64,000 bases of DNA from Streptomyces formicae (GTDB lineage: Bacteria; Actinomycetota; Actinomycetes; Streptomycetales; Streptomycetaceae), in assembly GCF_022647665.1 (NCBI RefSeq), contig NZ_CP071872.1, forward strand, positions 124,001 through 188,000. The letters are read 5' to 3'. The notes under the pieces were generated by a model that saw only the letters and a list, made by a program, of their open reading frames with translations, was not told the DNA's origin and made no database searches. Position 1 is the first letter of the stretch; each line of letters starts with the position of its first letter. A program made the position numbers and the translations under genes. This document shows positions 40,757-49,572 of the stretch, piece after piece.

Positions 40757-41938
40757 GTGGTGACCACGACGCAGACGACCGCCAACGCCGCACACACCGC
40801 AGGCGACGCGACGCTCGACAGGATCTCCTGGATCAAGCTCTCCTCGGTGACCCTGCCGCTGGCCACCCCGGTCAGCGACGCCAAGGTGCTGACGGGACGC
40901 CAGAAGCCCATGACCGAGGTGGCCTTCCTCTTCGTGGAGCTCGCCACCGAAGCGGGCCACGAGGGCGTCGGCTTCAGCTACTCCAAGCGCGCGGGCGGCC
41001 CCGGCCAGTTCGCCCACGCCAAGGAGCTCGCCCCGGACCTGATCGGCGAGGACCCCAGCGACATCGGTCGGCTGTGGACCAAGCTCTGCTGGGCCGGCGC
41101 CTCGGTGGGCCGCAGCGGCCTCGCCACCCAGGCCATCGCCGCGTTCGACATCGCCCTGTGGGACCTGAAGGCCAAGCGCGCCGGCCTGCCGCTGGCCAAA
41201 CTCCTCGGCGCCCACCGCGATTCCGTCCGCTGCTACAACACCTCCGGGGGCTTCCTGCACTCGCCCACCGAGGAGGTGCTGGAGAACGCCACCGCCTCGC
41301 TCGCCAGCGGCATCGGCGGCCTGAAGATCAAGGTCGGCCACCCCGACGGCAAGCAGGACCTGCGCCGGCTGACCTCGGTGCGCGAGCACATCGGCGACGA
41401 CGTGCCGCTCATGGTCGACGCCAACCAGCAGTGGGACCGCCCCACCGCCCAGCGCATGGGCCGGGCACTGGAGGAGTTCGGCCTCGTGTGGATCGAGGAG
41501 CCGCTGGACGCGTACGACGCCCAGGGCCACGCCGCCCTCGCCGCGTCCCTCGACACCCCGGTCGCCACCGGCGAGATGCTCGCCAGCGTCGCCGAGCACT
41601 GGGAGCTGATCCGTGCGGGCGCCGCGGACATCATCCAGCCCGACGCCCCGCGCATCGGTGGCATCACCCAGTTCCTCAAGCTGGCCGCGCTCGCCGACCT
41701 CCACCACCTTCAGCTCGCGCCGCACTACGCCATGGAGATCCACCTCCATCTGGCCGCCGCGTACCCGAGCGAGCCGTGGGTGGAGCACTTCGACTGGCTG
41801 GAGCCGCTCTTCAACGAGCGGATGCACATCAGCGACGGCCGGATGCACGTCCCCTCCCGCCCCGGCCTGGGCATCACCCTCAGCGAGCAGGCCCGCGCCT
41901 GGACCCGGGCCGAGTGCGAGGTCGGCAAGCGCGCCTGA
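40757..41938 (+). CDS. Enolase-superfamily galactarate/talarate/glucarate dehydratase
   Basis: About 393 residues starting at GTG 40757 or 40760. Mandelate-racemase fold with the second-strand KIK motif ([15 protein letters not shown]), VDANQQW and EEPLDAYD metal ligands, ATGEML and the His-bearing [10 protein letters not shown]. These match L-talarate/galactarate dehydratase-type enzymes. It removes water from a hexarate to give 5-dehydro-4-deoxyglucarate. The KdgD gene follows and the LysR gene is divergent. The exact substrate (galactarate, L-talarate or glucarate) cannot be decided here. Confidence 0.88.
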   Translation: MVTTTQTTANAAHTAGDATLDRISWIKLSSVTLPLATPVSDAKVLTGRQKPMTEVAFLFVELATEAGHEGVGFSYSKRAGGPGQFAHAKELAPDLIGEDPSDIGRLWTKLCWAGASVGRSGLATQAIAAFDIALWDLKAKRAGLPLAKLLGAHRDSVRCYNTSGGFLHSPTEEVLENATASLASGIGGLKIKVGHPDGKQDLRRLTSVREHIGDDVPLMVDANQQWDRPTAQRMGRALEEFGLVWIEEPLDAYDAQGHAALAASLDTPVATGEMLASVAEHWELIRAGAADIIQPDAPRIGGITQFLKLAALADLHHLQLAPHYAMEIHLHLAAAYPSEPWVEHFDWLEPLFNERMHISDGRMHVPSRPGLGITLSEQARAWTRAECEVGKRA

Positions 41939-42033
41939 CGCCCCGGCGCCCGGCCGCGGACCCGCGGCCGGGCGCCGCCACGCACCGTCGTGGCGCCGTC
42001 GTCCCTCTTCCTTCCCTCTGGAGCAGTACGCAG

Positions 42034-42948
42034 ATGACGTCCTTCACCCCGGCCGAGCTCGGCCGCCGTATCGGGTCCGGGCTGCTGTCCTTCCCGGTGA
42101 CCCACTTCACGGCCGACCTGTCCTTCGACGAGAGCGCCTACCGCGAGCACATCGCCCGCCTCGCGGGATACGAGGTCGGCGGCCTCTTCGCCGCCGGAGG
42201 GACCGGTGAGTTCTTCTCGCTCACCCCCGACGAGGTGGAGCGGGTCGTCGCCGCCGCCGTGCAGACCGCCCCCGAGGGCACCCCGATCCTCGCCCCGGCC
42301 GGCTACGGCACCCGTACCGCCGTCGAGCTGGCCGCCGCCGCGGAGGGCGCCGGGGCCGACGGGATCCTGCTCTTCCCGCCGTACCTCACCGAGGCGGGAC
42401 AGCAGGGCCTGGCCGAGCACGTCGAGGCCGTCTGCCGCGCCACCTCCCTCGGCGTCGTCGTCTACAGCCGCGCCAACGCCGTCTACACCGCCGACACCCT
42501 CGCCCGGCTCGCCGACCGCTGCCCCAACCTCATCGGCTACAAGGACGGCGTCGGCGACATCGACGCCATGACCCGCATCCACACCCGTCTCGGCGAACGC
42601 CTCACCTACATCGGCGGCCTGCCGACCGCCGAGACCTTCGCCCTTCCCTACCTCGAACTCGGCGTCACGACCTACTCGTCCGCCATCTTCAACTTCCTGC
42701 CGGAGCTCGCCCTGGAGTTCTACGGCGCCGTCCGCGACCGCCGCCACGACACCGTCGTCAAGCTGCTCAAGGACTTCGTCCTGCCCTACACCGCCATCCG
42801 CAACCGGCAGCCCGGATACGCGGTGAGCATCGTCAAGGCGGGCATGACCGCCGTCGGCCACGGCGCGGGCCCCGTCCGCCCGCCGCTGACCGACCTCACG
42901 GCCGGCGAGCACGACGAGCTCGCCGCGCTGATCGGCGGACTGGCGTAA
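42034..42948 (+). CDS. kdgD: 5-dehydro-4-deoxyglucarate dehydratase
   Basis: A 304-residue DapA-superfamily enzyme. [39 protein letters not shown] and the Schiff-base lysine in [11 protein letters not shown] are KdgD features, with a conserved Tyr near [11 protein letters not shown]. It decarboxylates and dehydrates 5-dehydro-4-deoxy-D-glucarate to 2-oxoglutarate semialdehyde. The next enzyme, a semialdehyde dehydrogenase, is not adjacent. Separated by 95 bases from the dehydratase gene. Confidence 0.93.
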   Translation: MTSFTPAELGRRIGSGLLSFPVTHFTADLSFDESAYREHIARLAGYEVGGLFAAGGTGEFFSLTPDEVERVVAAAVQTAPEGTPILAPAGYGTRTAVELAAAAEGAGADGILLFPPYLTEAGQQGLAEHVEAVCRATSLGVVVYSRANAVYTADTLARLADRCPNLIGYKDGVGDIDAMTRIHTRLGERLTYIGGLPTAETFALPYLELGVTTYSSAIFNFLPELALEFYGAVRDRRHDTVVKLLKDFVLPYTAIRNRQPGYAVSIVKAGMTAVGHGAGPVRPPLTDLTAGEHDELAALIGGLA

Positions 42949-43005
42949 GGATTCCGTCATCGGTGGAATCGCCCGCTCCTCCCTCACCTGGACTTCAATG
43001 GGCTC

Positions 43006-43551
43006 ATGAGGAAGTCAGTGATCTCCGCCGTCGTGGTCGTGGCCGCGGTACTCGTCACCGCCGGTCTGTACTGGTTCCAGCCCTGGCGGCTCTGGGTGGA
43101 CCAGACCGTGCGGGACGAGCTGCCCGCGGCTGCGCCTCCGTCGGCAGCCCCGTCGGCCCCGGCAGAGTCGGGAAATCCGGTGCCCGGCGGTCCCAGGACC
43201 CTCGCCACGGGGACGTTCATCAGCCATGAGCACGCCACCGAGGGCACGGTCAGGATCATCGAGCTCCCCGACGGCAGCCGCACGCTGCGGCTGGAGGGCC
43301 TGGACACCAGCAACGGCCCCGACCTGCGGGTCTGGGTCACCGACGCACCGGTGAAGGAGGGCGTGGCGGGCTGGCGCGTCTTCGACGACGGCGCGTACGT
43401 CAGCCTCGGCAAGCTCAAGGGCAACAAGGGCGACCAGAACTACGCGCTCCCCGCCGACGTCGATCTCGGCACGTACACCAGCGTCGCCATCTGGTGCGAC
43501 CGCTTCGACGTCTCTTTCGGCGCGGCGGAGCTGTCGAAGGCGGCCGCGTAG
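43006..43551 (+). CDS. DM13-domain secreted or membrane protein
   Basis: A 181-residue protein with an N-terminal hydrophobic anchor (VISAVVVVAAVLVTAGLYWF), a Pro/Ala linker, and a C-terminal DM13 domain: GTFISHEHATEGTVRIIELPDGSRTLRLEGLDTSNGPDLRVWVTD and the Cys-containing IWCDRFDVSFG. DM13 domains are proposed electron-transfer or cell-surface modules. Function unknown. Followed 12 bases later by the RlmG-like gene. Confidence 0.83.
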   Translation: MRKSVISAVVVVAAVLVTAGLYWFQPWRLWVDQTVRDELPAAAPPSAAPSAPAESGNPVPGGPRTLATGTFISHEHATEGTVRIIELPDGSRTLRLEGLDTSNGPDLRVWVTDAPVKEGVAGWRVFDDGAYVSLGKLKGNKGDQNYALPADVDLGTYTSVAIWCDRFDVSFGAAELSKAAA

Positions 43552-43563
43552 CCTGAGAGCACG

Positions 43564-44724
43564 ATGAACATCTTCACCACGTCACGGGGCGACCTCGGAC
43601 TCGCCCGCTTCCCCGAGGACCCCCGTGACCAGCTCCGCGCCTGGGACGCCTCCGACGAGTACCTGCTGCGCCACCTCGAGGGCGAGACGCCCGAGGGCGC
43701 CGTCGTCGTCGTGGGCGACCGCTGGGGCGCCCTGGTCACCGCGCTCGCCGCGCACCGGCCGGTGCAGATCACCGACTCGTACCTGACTCAGCAGGCGACC
43801 CGCGCCAACCTGGCGCGCAACCGCACACCGGACGAGGCCGCCGGCGTACGGCTGCTGTCGACGCAGGACACGCCTCCGGACCGGATCGACGTACTGCTGG
43901 TACGCGTCCCCAAGAGCCTCGCGCTCCTGGAGGACCAGCTCCAGCGGCTCGCACCGCACCTGCACGCGGAGACACTCGTCGTGGGCACGGGCATGGTGAC
44001 CGAGATCCACACCTCGACGCTTCGGCTGTTCGAGCGGATCGTCGGCCCGACCAGGACCTCGCTGGCCGTGAAGAAGGCCCGGCTGATCTTCTGCACCCCG
44101 GATCCGGACCGCACGGGAACGGCGGCGGTGGCGGGCGAGCCCTGGCCGCGGAGCTACGAGCTGCCCGGCGGCATCGGAGCGATGTCGGGACGGACCGTCA
44201 CCAACCACGCGGGCATCTTCTGCGCCGACCGTCTCGACATCGGCACCCGCTTCTTCCTGCAGCACCTGCCGCAGCCCCGCGGCCCGGTCCGCGTCGTCGA
44301 CCTCGGCTGCGGAAACGGTGTCGTCGGGACGGCCGTGGCCGTCGCCGACCCCGAGGCCGACGTGGTGTTCACGGACGAGTCGTTCCAGGCGGTGGCCTCG
44401 GCCGAGGCGACGTTCCGGGCGAACACCGGACCGTCGGCCCAGGCCGAGTTCCTGGTCGGCGACGGGCTCGCGGGCGTGGCGCGCGAGTCGGTCGACCTCG
44501 TACTGAACAATCCGCCGTTCCACACCCACCGCGCCCTGACCGACAGCACGTCCTGGCGCATGTTCACGGGCGCACGCGCCGCGCTGCGCCCCGGCGGCGA
44601 GCTGTGGGTGATCGGCAACCGCCACCTCGGCTACCACGTCAGGCTGCGCCGGCTCTTCGGCCACTGCGAGACCGTCGCGAGCAACCCGAAGTTCGTGGTC
44701 CTGCGCGCGGTCAAGCGGCGCTGA
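43564..44724 (+). CDS. RlmG-type 23S rRNA guanine-N2 methyltransferase
   Basis: A 386-residue enzyme with a degenerate N-terminal methyltransferase-like domain and a C-terminal catalytic domain: VVDLGCGNGVVG (SAM site) and VLNNPPFHTHRAL with NPPF near residue 316, the rRNA (m2G) signature of RlmG/RsmC. Likely modifies 23S rRNA, but RsmC-type 16S targeting cannot be excluded. Ends 12 bases from the convergent rodlin locus. Confidence 0.85.
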   Translation: MNIFTTSRGDLGLARFPEDPRDQLRAWDASDEYLLRHLEGETPEGAVVVVGDRWGALVTALAAHRPVQITDSYLTQQATRANLARNRTPDEAAGVRLLSTQDTPPDRIDVLLVRVPKSLALLEDQLQRLAPHLHAETLVVGTGMVTEIHTSTLRLFERIVGPTRTSLAVKKARLIFCTPDPDRTGTAAVAGEPWPRSYELPGGIGAMSGRTVTNHAGIFCADRLDIGTRFFLQHLPQPRGPVRVVDLGCGNGVVGTAVAVADPEADVVFTDESFQAVASAEATFRANTGPSAQAEFLVGDGLAGVARESVDLVLNNPPFHTHRALTDSTSWRMFTGARAALRPGGELWVIGNRHLGYHVRLRRLFGHCETVASNPKFVVLRAVKRR

Positions 44725-44736
44725 ATCTGAATCTGC

Positions 44737-45147
44737 TCAGCTGTTGCCGGTGCCGTTGCCGGACAGCACCGGGATGTCGGACAGGGTGTGCGACAGCGGC
44801 TCGTCGCCCTTGGCCTGCGTCGAGTTCTCGGTGCACTGCTGGGTCTGCGGGTTGGACAGGACAGGGATGTCCTGGACCGCGACCGGTACGAGGAGGCCGA
44901 CGAGCGAGCTGGCGTTGCCCTTGACCGGCAGGCCGACGCAGGGCTTGTTGAGCGAACCCTGGACGAGCGACAGTTGCGGGCTCTGGTCGCCGAACGTGGC
45001 CGAGTTGCCGTACGACTGGACGGCCTCGTTGCCGCTCGCCTAGGTGGTGCCGGTGTCGTCGCCGATGGCGAGCGCCTGCGGCGCGGCGGTCAGCGAGACC
45101 CCGGCCACGGACGCGGTCACGGCCGCTGCTGCCCACAGCTTCTTCAT
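44737..45147 (-). pseudogene. Rodlin gene interrupted by an in-frame TAG
   Basis: A 137-codon frame from ATG 45147 to TGA 44737, homologous along its length to the two neighbouring rodlins (signal peptide, NDTGTT-like [58 protein letters not shown]). Codon 36, just after GTT, is TAG (45040-45042), where the paralogs have a serine codon. Only a 35-residue peptide, mostly signal sequence, could be made. Downstream codons remain rodlin-like, so the event is recent or a sequencing error. Confidence 0.85.
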
Positions 45148-45233
45148 GATGATTCCCTCTGAACTGTCTGGATGCGCGGCCGGGACGCCACGGAGCACCG
45201 CGGCGTCCCGGCCGGTGAGCAGGTGAGGCGTGG

Positions 45234-45644
45234 TCAGTTGTTGCCGGTGCCGTTCCCGGACAGGACCGGGACGTCCGAGAGGATGTGCGAGAGTGCCTCG
45301 TCGCCCTTGGCCTGCGTCGAGTTCTCGGTGCACTGCTGGTTCTGCGGGCTGGACAGGACGTTGATGTCCTGGACCGTGACCGGCACGACACCGACGAGCG
45401 AACCGGCGTTGCCCTTGACCGGCAGACCGATACAGGGCTTGTTGAGCGAGCCCTGGATGAGCGCCATCTGCGGGCTCATGTTGCCGTACGTGGCGGAGTT
45501 GCCGAACGACTGAGTGGCGCCGACACCGCTCATCGAGGTCGTACCGGTGTCGTTGCCGATGGCCAGGGCCTGCGGAGCGGCGGCGGCCGAGGCGCCGACG
45601 ATGGACGCGGTGACGGCGGCAGCCGCCATGACCTTCTTGATCAC
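45234..45644 (-). CDS. rdl: Rodlin (RdlA/RdlB family), copy 2
   Basis: A 136-residue secreted rodlet protein. GTG 45644 ([11 protein letters not shown]) is used with AAAGGGA upstream. Signal peptide ends near AAPQALA; the mature part is Gly/Ser/Asn/Thr-rich with LNKPC and QQCTE cysteines and repeats like [11 protein letters not shown]. Rodlins organise chaplin fibrils into the paired-rod layer on aerial hyphae and spores. Divergent from copy 3, as rdlA and rdlB are in S. coelicolor. Confidence 0.93.
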   Translation of the reverse strand: MIKKVMAAAAVTASIVGASAAAAPQALAIGNDTGTTSMSGVGATQSFGNSATYGNMSPQMALIQGSLNKPCIGLPVKGNAGSLVGVVPVTVQDINVLSSPQNQQCTENSTQAKGDEALSHILSDVPVLSGNGTGNN

Positions 45645-45676
45645 GTCTGATCCCTTTCTGGGGGTACGGAGACCGG

Positions 45677-45706
45677 GGTTCTGAGAACCGTGGGGGTTCT
45701 GAGAGG
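45677..45706. promoter_or_regulatory. Palindrome plus half-repeat between divergent rodlins
   Basis: GGTTCTGAGAACC (45677-45689), a perfect dyad, is followed at 45695 by a second GGTTCTGAGA half-site. It lies upstream of the copy 2 start. Confidence 0.5.
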
Positions 45707-45747
45707 GGAGAGGAAGGGTCTGAGAGCTCGTTCCCGGAGCCTCCTGA

Positions 45748-45770
45748 CCAACTCCGGCACCCGGAGTTGG
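45748..45770. promoter_or_regulatory. Inverted repeat in the rodlin divergent region
   Basis: CCAACTCCGG / CCGGAGTTGG with a 3-base spacer; a perfect 10-bp dyad centred between the divergent rodlin genes. The 330 bases between 45644 and 45975 show no gene. Confidence 0.5.
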
Positions 45771-45974
45771 TTGCTCCGCTTCACTCCAAAGGGCGCCACG
45801 GAATCCTGCCGGGCGGATCCGGAATTCCCTCTCTTGACCCCGGCCTCCGCCCCGCAATGGAGAAGTCGCGGCATGGGGCTGTTCGGGTGAAGCCGCGAAA
45901 CCCGGGTCCCCGTATTCCCGTTGGTCCGGTGCGCAGACGAGCTCGAGTGTTCCTGCAAGAAAGGCAATCAAGTG

Positions 45975-46385
45975 ATGATCAAGAAGGTTATGGCTGCGGC
46001 TGCGGTCACGGCCTCCGTAATCGGTGCCTCCGCCGCTGCCGCGCCCCAGGCGCTGGCCATCGGCAACGACACCGGCACCACGTCCTCCAGCGGCGTCGGC
46101 GCCTCGCAGTCGTTCGGCAACTCCGCCACGTACGGCAACATGAGCCCGCAGCTCGGCCTGGTCCAGGGCTCGCTCAACAAGCCCTGCGTGGCGCTGCCGG
46201 CGAAGGCGAACGTCGGTTCGCTCGTCGGTGTCGTGCCGGTCACGGTCCAGGACATCAACGTCCTGTCCAGCCCGCAGAACCAGCAGTGCACCGAGAACTC
46301 GACGCAGGCCAAGGGCGACGAGCCGCTGTCGCACATCCTGGAGGACATTTCGGCGCTGTCCGGCAACGGTCAGAACAACGGCTGA
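45975..46385 (+). CDS. rdl: Rodlin (RdlA/RdlB family), copy 3
   Basis: A 136-residue secreted rodlet protein very similar to copy 2 (signal peptide, [52 protein letters not shown]). It ends in GQNNG rather than GTGNN. ATG 45975 or GTG 45972 is the start. The chaplin gene begins 8 bases after its stop, so the two are probably cotranscribed. Confidence 0.93.
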   Translation: MIKKVMAAAAVTASVIGASAAAAPQALAIGNDTGTTSSSGVGASQSFGNSATYGNMSPQLGLVQGSLNKPCVALPAKANVGSLVGVVPVTVQDINVLSSPQNQQCTENSTQAKGDEPLSHILEDISALSGNGQNNG

Positions 46386-46393
46386 ATCCGGTC

Positions 46394-46627
46394 ATGAAGT
46401 ACAGGAAGATCACTGCGGTTCTCGCCGGGATCGTGATGGCCATGGGCATGGCCTCGCCTTCCCTCGCCGACTCCGAGGCGACGGGCGTCGCGGACGGGTC
46501 GCCGGGAGTGCTGTCCGGGAATGTCATCCAGATTCCCGTGCATGTCCCGGTCAACGTGTGCGGCAACACCGCCAACTTCCTTGCCCTGCTGAACTCTGCG
46601 TTCGGCAACATCTGTGCGAACGACTGA
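46394..46627 (+). CDS. chp: Short chaplin, copy 1
   Basis: A 77-residue secreted protein: signal peptide to about SPSLA, then the chaplin domain SPGVLSGNVIQIPVHVPVNVCGNTANFLALLNSAFGNICAND with the two conserved cysteines. Chaplins self-assemble into the amyloid-like hydrophobic layer that lets aerial hyphae leave water. Starts 8 bases after rodlin copy 3. Confidence 0.95.
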   Translation: MKYRKITAVLAGIVMAMGMASPSLADSEATGVADGSPGVLSGNVIQIPVHVPVNVCGNTANFLALLNSAFGNICAND

Positions 46628-46667
46628 CCTTCGGTCTTCGCACGCAGCCCTGAAGGGTCGTTTTCCG

Positions 46668-46707
46668 CCGGTCCTGGGGCGTGCCGCCCGGCACGCTCCA
46701 GGACCGG
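46668..46707 (+). terminator. Hairpin between chaplins
   Basis: 18-bp stem with one wobble pair (46668-46685 and 46690-46707) and a 4-base loop, arm CCGGTCCTGGGGCGTGCC. Confidence 0.8.
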
Positions 46708-46738
46708 CTCGCAAAGCGGAAGCGGGAAAAACAACAAG

Positions 46739-47551
46739 ATGCGACAGGTCATCACCAAGGGAATTCTGACGGCCGCGGCGGCCACCAGCGTTCTGTCCGT
46801 GAGCAGTGTGTACGCGAGCGCCGATTCCCAGGCCGACGCAGAGGCCGCGGGTTCCCCCGGCGTGCTGTCGGGGAACGTCGCCCAGGCACCGGTACACGTG
46901 CCGGTCAATGTCTGCGGTAACTCCGTGAACGTCATCGGGCTACTCAACCCGGCGTTCGGCAACACGTGTGTCAACGCGTCGGACGGCGCGGCGCCCGGCT
47001 CCGGTGCCACGGCCGACGGGGCCGCGGTCGGCTCGCCGGGCGTCGGCTCCGGCAACGTCGTCCAGCTTCCGGTCGACGTCCCGGTCAACGCCTGCGGCAA
47101 CACGGTCGACGTGGTCGGCGTGCTGAACCCGACGTCCGGCAACAACTGCGCCAACGGCGAGGTGGAGCCGCCGGTGACGCCGGAGGAGCCGAACACTCCG
47201 GACACGCCGGACACGCCGGACACGCCGGACACTCCGAACGTCCCGGACACGCCCGTGACGCCGGACACGCCGGACACGCCGGACACTCCGAACGTCCCGG
47301 ACACGCCCGTGACGCCGGAGGAGCCGAACACGCCGGACACCCCGCAGGTGCCGGGCATTCCGGAGACCCCCGACACCCTGGTGCCGGTCGTGGACACCCC
47401 GGACGACCGGACCACCACCAACGTCCCGGGTGCGCTGGCCGAGACCGGTGGGAACGAGACGGGCATGCTGGCCACCGGTGCCACCGCGGTGGCCCTGCTG
47501 GCCGGCGGTCTGCTGCTCTACCGGCGCGGGACCGCTGCCGCCCGGCGGTGA
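46739..47551 (+). CDS. chp: Long chaplin, two chaplin domains, sortase-anchored
   Basis: A 270-residue long chaplin of the ChpA/B/C type. After a signal peptide come two chaplin domains (about 37-78 and 95-138; VPVNVCGNSVNVIG..., VPVNACGNTVDVVG...), then a Pro/Thr/Asp tandem-repeat stalk (DTPDTPDTP and NVPDTPVTP units, about 145-205), and a C-terminal sorting signal LAETG plus a hydrophobic segment and an Arg-rich tail. LAXTG is used by Streptomyces sortase E. Function: covalent wall anchoring of the chaplin layer. Confidence 0.95.
   Translation: MRQVITKGILTAAAATSVLSVSSVYASADSQADAEAAGSPGVLSGNVAQAPVHVPVNVCGNSVNVIGLLNPAFGNTCVNASDGAAPGSGATADGAAVGSPGVGSGNVVQLPVDVPVNACGNTVDVVGVLNPTSGNNCANGEVEPPVTPEEPNTPDTPDTPDTPDTPNVPDTPVTPDTPDTPDTPNVPDTPVTPEEPNTPDTPQVPGIPETPDTLVPVVDTPDDRTTTNVPGALAETGGNETGMLATGATAVALLAGGLLLYRRGTAAARR
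47196..47345. repeat. DTP-coding tandem repeats in the long chaplin
   Basis: 9-bp GACACGCCG (Asp-Thr-Pro) microrepeats, with a longer repeated unit carrying AACGTCCCG (Asn-Val-Pro) that appears twice. Confidence 0.8.
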
Positions 47552-47577
47552 CGTGACCGCGTTTCCCGCATGACGGC

Positions 47578-47614
47578 CGGCCGGGAGAGTCCGATCAACG
47601 GACTCTCCCGGCCG
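47578..47614 (+). terminator. Perfect hairpin after the long chaplin
   Basis: 16-bp perfect inverted repeat (47578-47593 and 47599-47614, arm CGGCCGGGAGAGTCCG), loop ATCAA, then a T-rich run. Confidence 0.9.
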
Positions 47615-47674
47615 TTTCGTTCTGCTGATTGCTACGGATCCGCGGGCATCGTCGTGCTCACCGGATGAACCGGC

Positions 47675-48865
47675 TCACCGGACGAGAGGTTTCCGGCGGC
47701 GCACGGGATCCACGCCCGCCACCTCGCGGTACACATCCGCGACCGCGCCCGCGGCGTGCCGTACGTCGTGGGCGGACAGGACGTGCTGATGGCCCTGGCG
47801 GCCCAGAGTCGCCCGCAACGGCGCGTTGAGCAGCAGGTCGGCGACGGCCGTGGCCAGTGCGTACGGGTCCCTGGACGGGGTCAGACAGAACAGGGCGTGC
47901 CCCGGGGGCAGGCTCTCGCGGGCTCCGCCGACATCCGTGACGACGACGGGCCGGCCGCAGGCCATGGCCTCCAGCGGCGGCAGCGCCATCCCCTCCCACC
48001 GGGACGGCAGGACGACGAGATCGGCCGCCCGGTACCAGGACGCCACGTCCGGCGCCGCTCCGGCGAACCGTACGGACGCGGGCGCGTTCGCTCGCAGCTC
48101 CTCGGCGTCGGGGCCGTCGCCGACCAGGACGAGACAGGCGTTGGGAAGCCTGCGCAGCACGTGCTCCCATGCCGCGAGAAGCATGTCCTGGCCCTTCTGC
48201 CGGCACAGCCGTCCCACGCACACCACGAGCGGAGCGGACTCGGGCAGGTCGGCGACGAGCGGTGGCAGGGCCCGCGGCCGGTCCTCCGCGCTGGGCCGGA
48301 AGCGCCTGGTGTCCACCCCGTTGGGGATGACGGTCCACCGCGCGTCGATGCCCGCCCGCTCGCCGGCGCGCTGCTCCGCCTCACTGACGCAGACGACCTG
48401 GTCGGCCCAGCGCGCCCCGTAGCGTTCCCAGCGGCGCGCGAGCCAGGCGGTGACACCGCCGACCGCCTCGAAGGACCAGATGTGCGGCTGGAAGACGGTG
48501 GGGATCCGGCCGCGCAGGGCGAATCGCGCGGCCAGCCCGGCCCTGACGCCGTGGGCGTGCACGACCTGCGGGCGTACCCGCTCCAGTACCCCGGCGAGCT
48601 GCCGGATCTCCAGGGGCAGCAGCGGGCCGGGCGCACGTCGGGCCCGCCACGGGTGGACATCGGCCCCGAGCGCCCGTACCGCGTCCGCGAGCGCACCCGA
48701 GGCCGGGCAGGCGACGGCCGCCGTGAGACCGGCGCCGACCTGATCGGCCACCAGATCCGAGACGACCTGGGCGACTCCGCCGTCGACGGGCTGCACGACG
48801 TGGAGCACCGCCGGACGAAGGCCGCACCTAGGGGACTGCGCCGGCACGCACAGACCTCCGCTCAT
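47675..48865 (-). CDS. GT4-family glycosyltransferase
   Basis: About 396 residues from ATG 48865; a longer GTG start is possible and no good Shine-Dalgarno is present. GT-B fold: HVVQPVDGGVAQVVSDL near the N-terminus, IPNGVDTRRFRP, VVCVGRLCRQKGQDMLLAAW and the C-terminal sugar-nucleotide site VVLPSRWEGMALPPLEAMACGRPVVVTDVGG. Likely transfers a sugar to a surface polymer or glycolipid. Its location between chaplin genes suggests a cell-envelope role but this is inference. Confidence 0.85.
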   Translation of the reverse strand: MSGGLCVPAQSPRCGLRPAVLHVVQPVDGGVAQVVSDLVADQVGAGLTAAVACPASGALADAVRALGADVHPWRARRAPGPLLPLEIRQLAGVLERVRPQVVHAHGVRAGLAARFALRGRIPTVFQPHIWSFEAVGGVTAWLARRWERYGARWADQVVCVSEAEQRAGERAGIDARWTVIPNGVDTRRFRPSAEDRPRALPPLVADLPESAPLVVCVGRLCRQKGQDMLLAAWEHVLRRLPNACLVLVGDGPDAEELRANAPASVRFAGAAPDVASWYRAADLVVLPSRWEGMALPPLEAMACGRPVVVTDVGGARESLPPGHALFCLTPSRDPYALATAVADLLLNAPLRATLGRQGHQHVLSAHDVRHAAGAVADVYREVAGVDPVRRRKPLVR

Positions 48866-49167
48866 GTACTGGTTGCTGCCGAATTCATATCCAACGGTAT
48901 TCACACGAACAGGCCGGCGGGCGGCGGAAAGGCCGCGTGCGACGCCGCGCATGAAATGTCGTATGACCGGCTCTCCGTATTCCGGAGAAAGCCTTCCTCG
49001 CGCTCTCTCCCCCGTGCATCCGGGGCGAGTGACGACTCTAACCCCTTTTTCTCGCGGATATGCGCAGGGTGACCCGGTCGGGGTTGGTCCATTCGGCGGT
49101 CGTCCGTGTCCGGAGTCCGCATTGCCTCGTTGATGGTTGTGCCTCATCGGTAACCGGGAAGGAAGAA
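48866..49167. other. Intergenic region between glycosyltransferase and chaplin
   Basis: About 300 bases with no clear gene. A minus-strand frame extends the glycosyltransferase N-terminus through part of it. The chaplin promoter must lie near its right end, where base composition drops in GC (TTTTTCTCGCGGATATG). Confidence 0.4.
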
Positions 49168-49410
49168 ATGATGAAGCGAATTGCCAAGTCGGTTGCGCTC
49201 GCGGGCTCGGGTGCTGCCCTGATCATGGGCGGCGCGGGCATGGCCGTCGCCGACAGCGGGGCCAACGGCGCCGCGGCGAACTCGCCCGGCGTCGGTTCCG
49301 GCAATGTCGTCCAGGTCCCCGTCCACGTGCCGGTGAATGTCTGCGGCAACACGGTCAACGTGGTGGGCGCGCTGAACCCGGCTTTCGGCAACACCTGCGC
49401 CAACGACTGA
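49168..49410 (+). CDS. chp: Short chaplin, copy 2
   Basis: An 80-residue secreted chaplin (MMKRIAKSVAL signal; mature NSPGVGSGNVVQVPVHVPVNVCGNTVNVVGALNPAFGNTCAND with two cysteines). ATG 49168 has GGGAAGGA upstream. Separate from the rodlin-chaplin pair; probably its own transcript. Confidence 0.95.
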   Translation: MMKRIAKSVALAGSGAALIMGGAGMAVADSGANGAAANSPGVGSGNVVQVPVHVPVNVCGNTVNVVGALNPAFGNTCAND

Positions 49411-49572
49411 CGCGCCAGCGCCCGGCGGCTCTCCGCCACCGGGCGCCGCACGCATATCGGCTGACCGGTGTTCACTCGTTCGGCCGCACAACCTGACAGT
49501 CCCCGCCGCCGTTGACACAGAGACCGGGCAGTCACGCACGGCAATGAACATCTGATCAAGGAGTGCTTCTCC

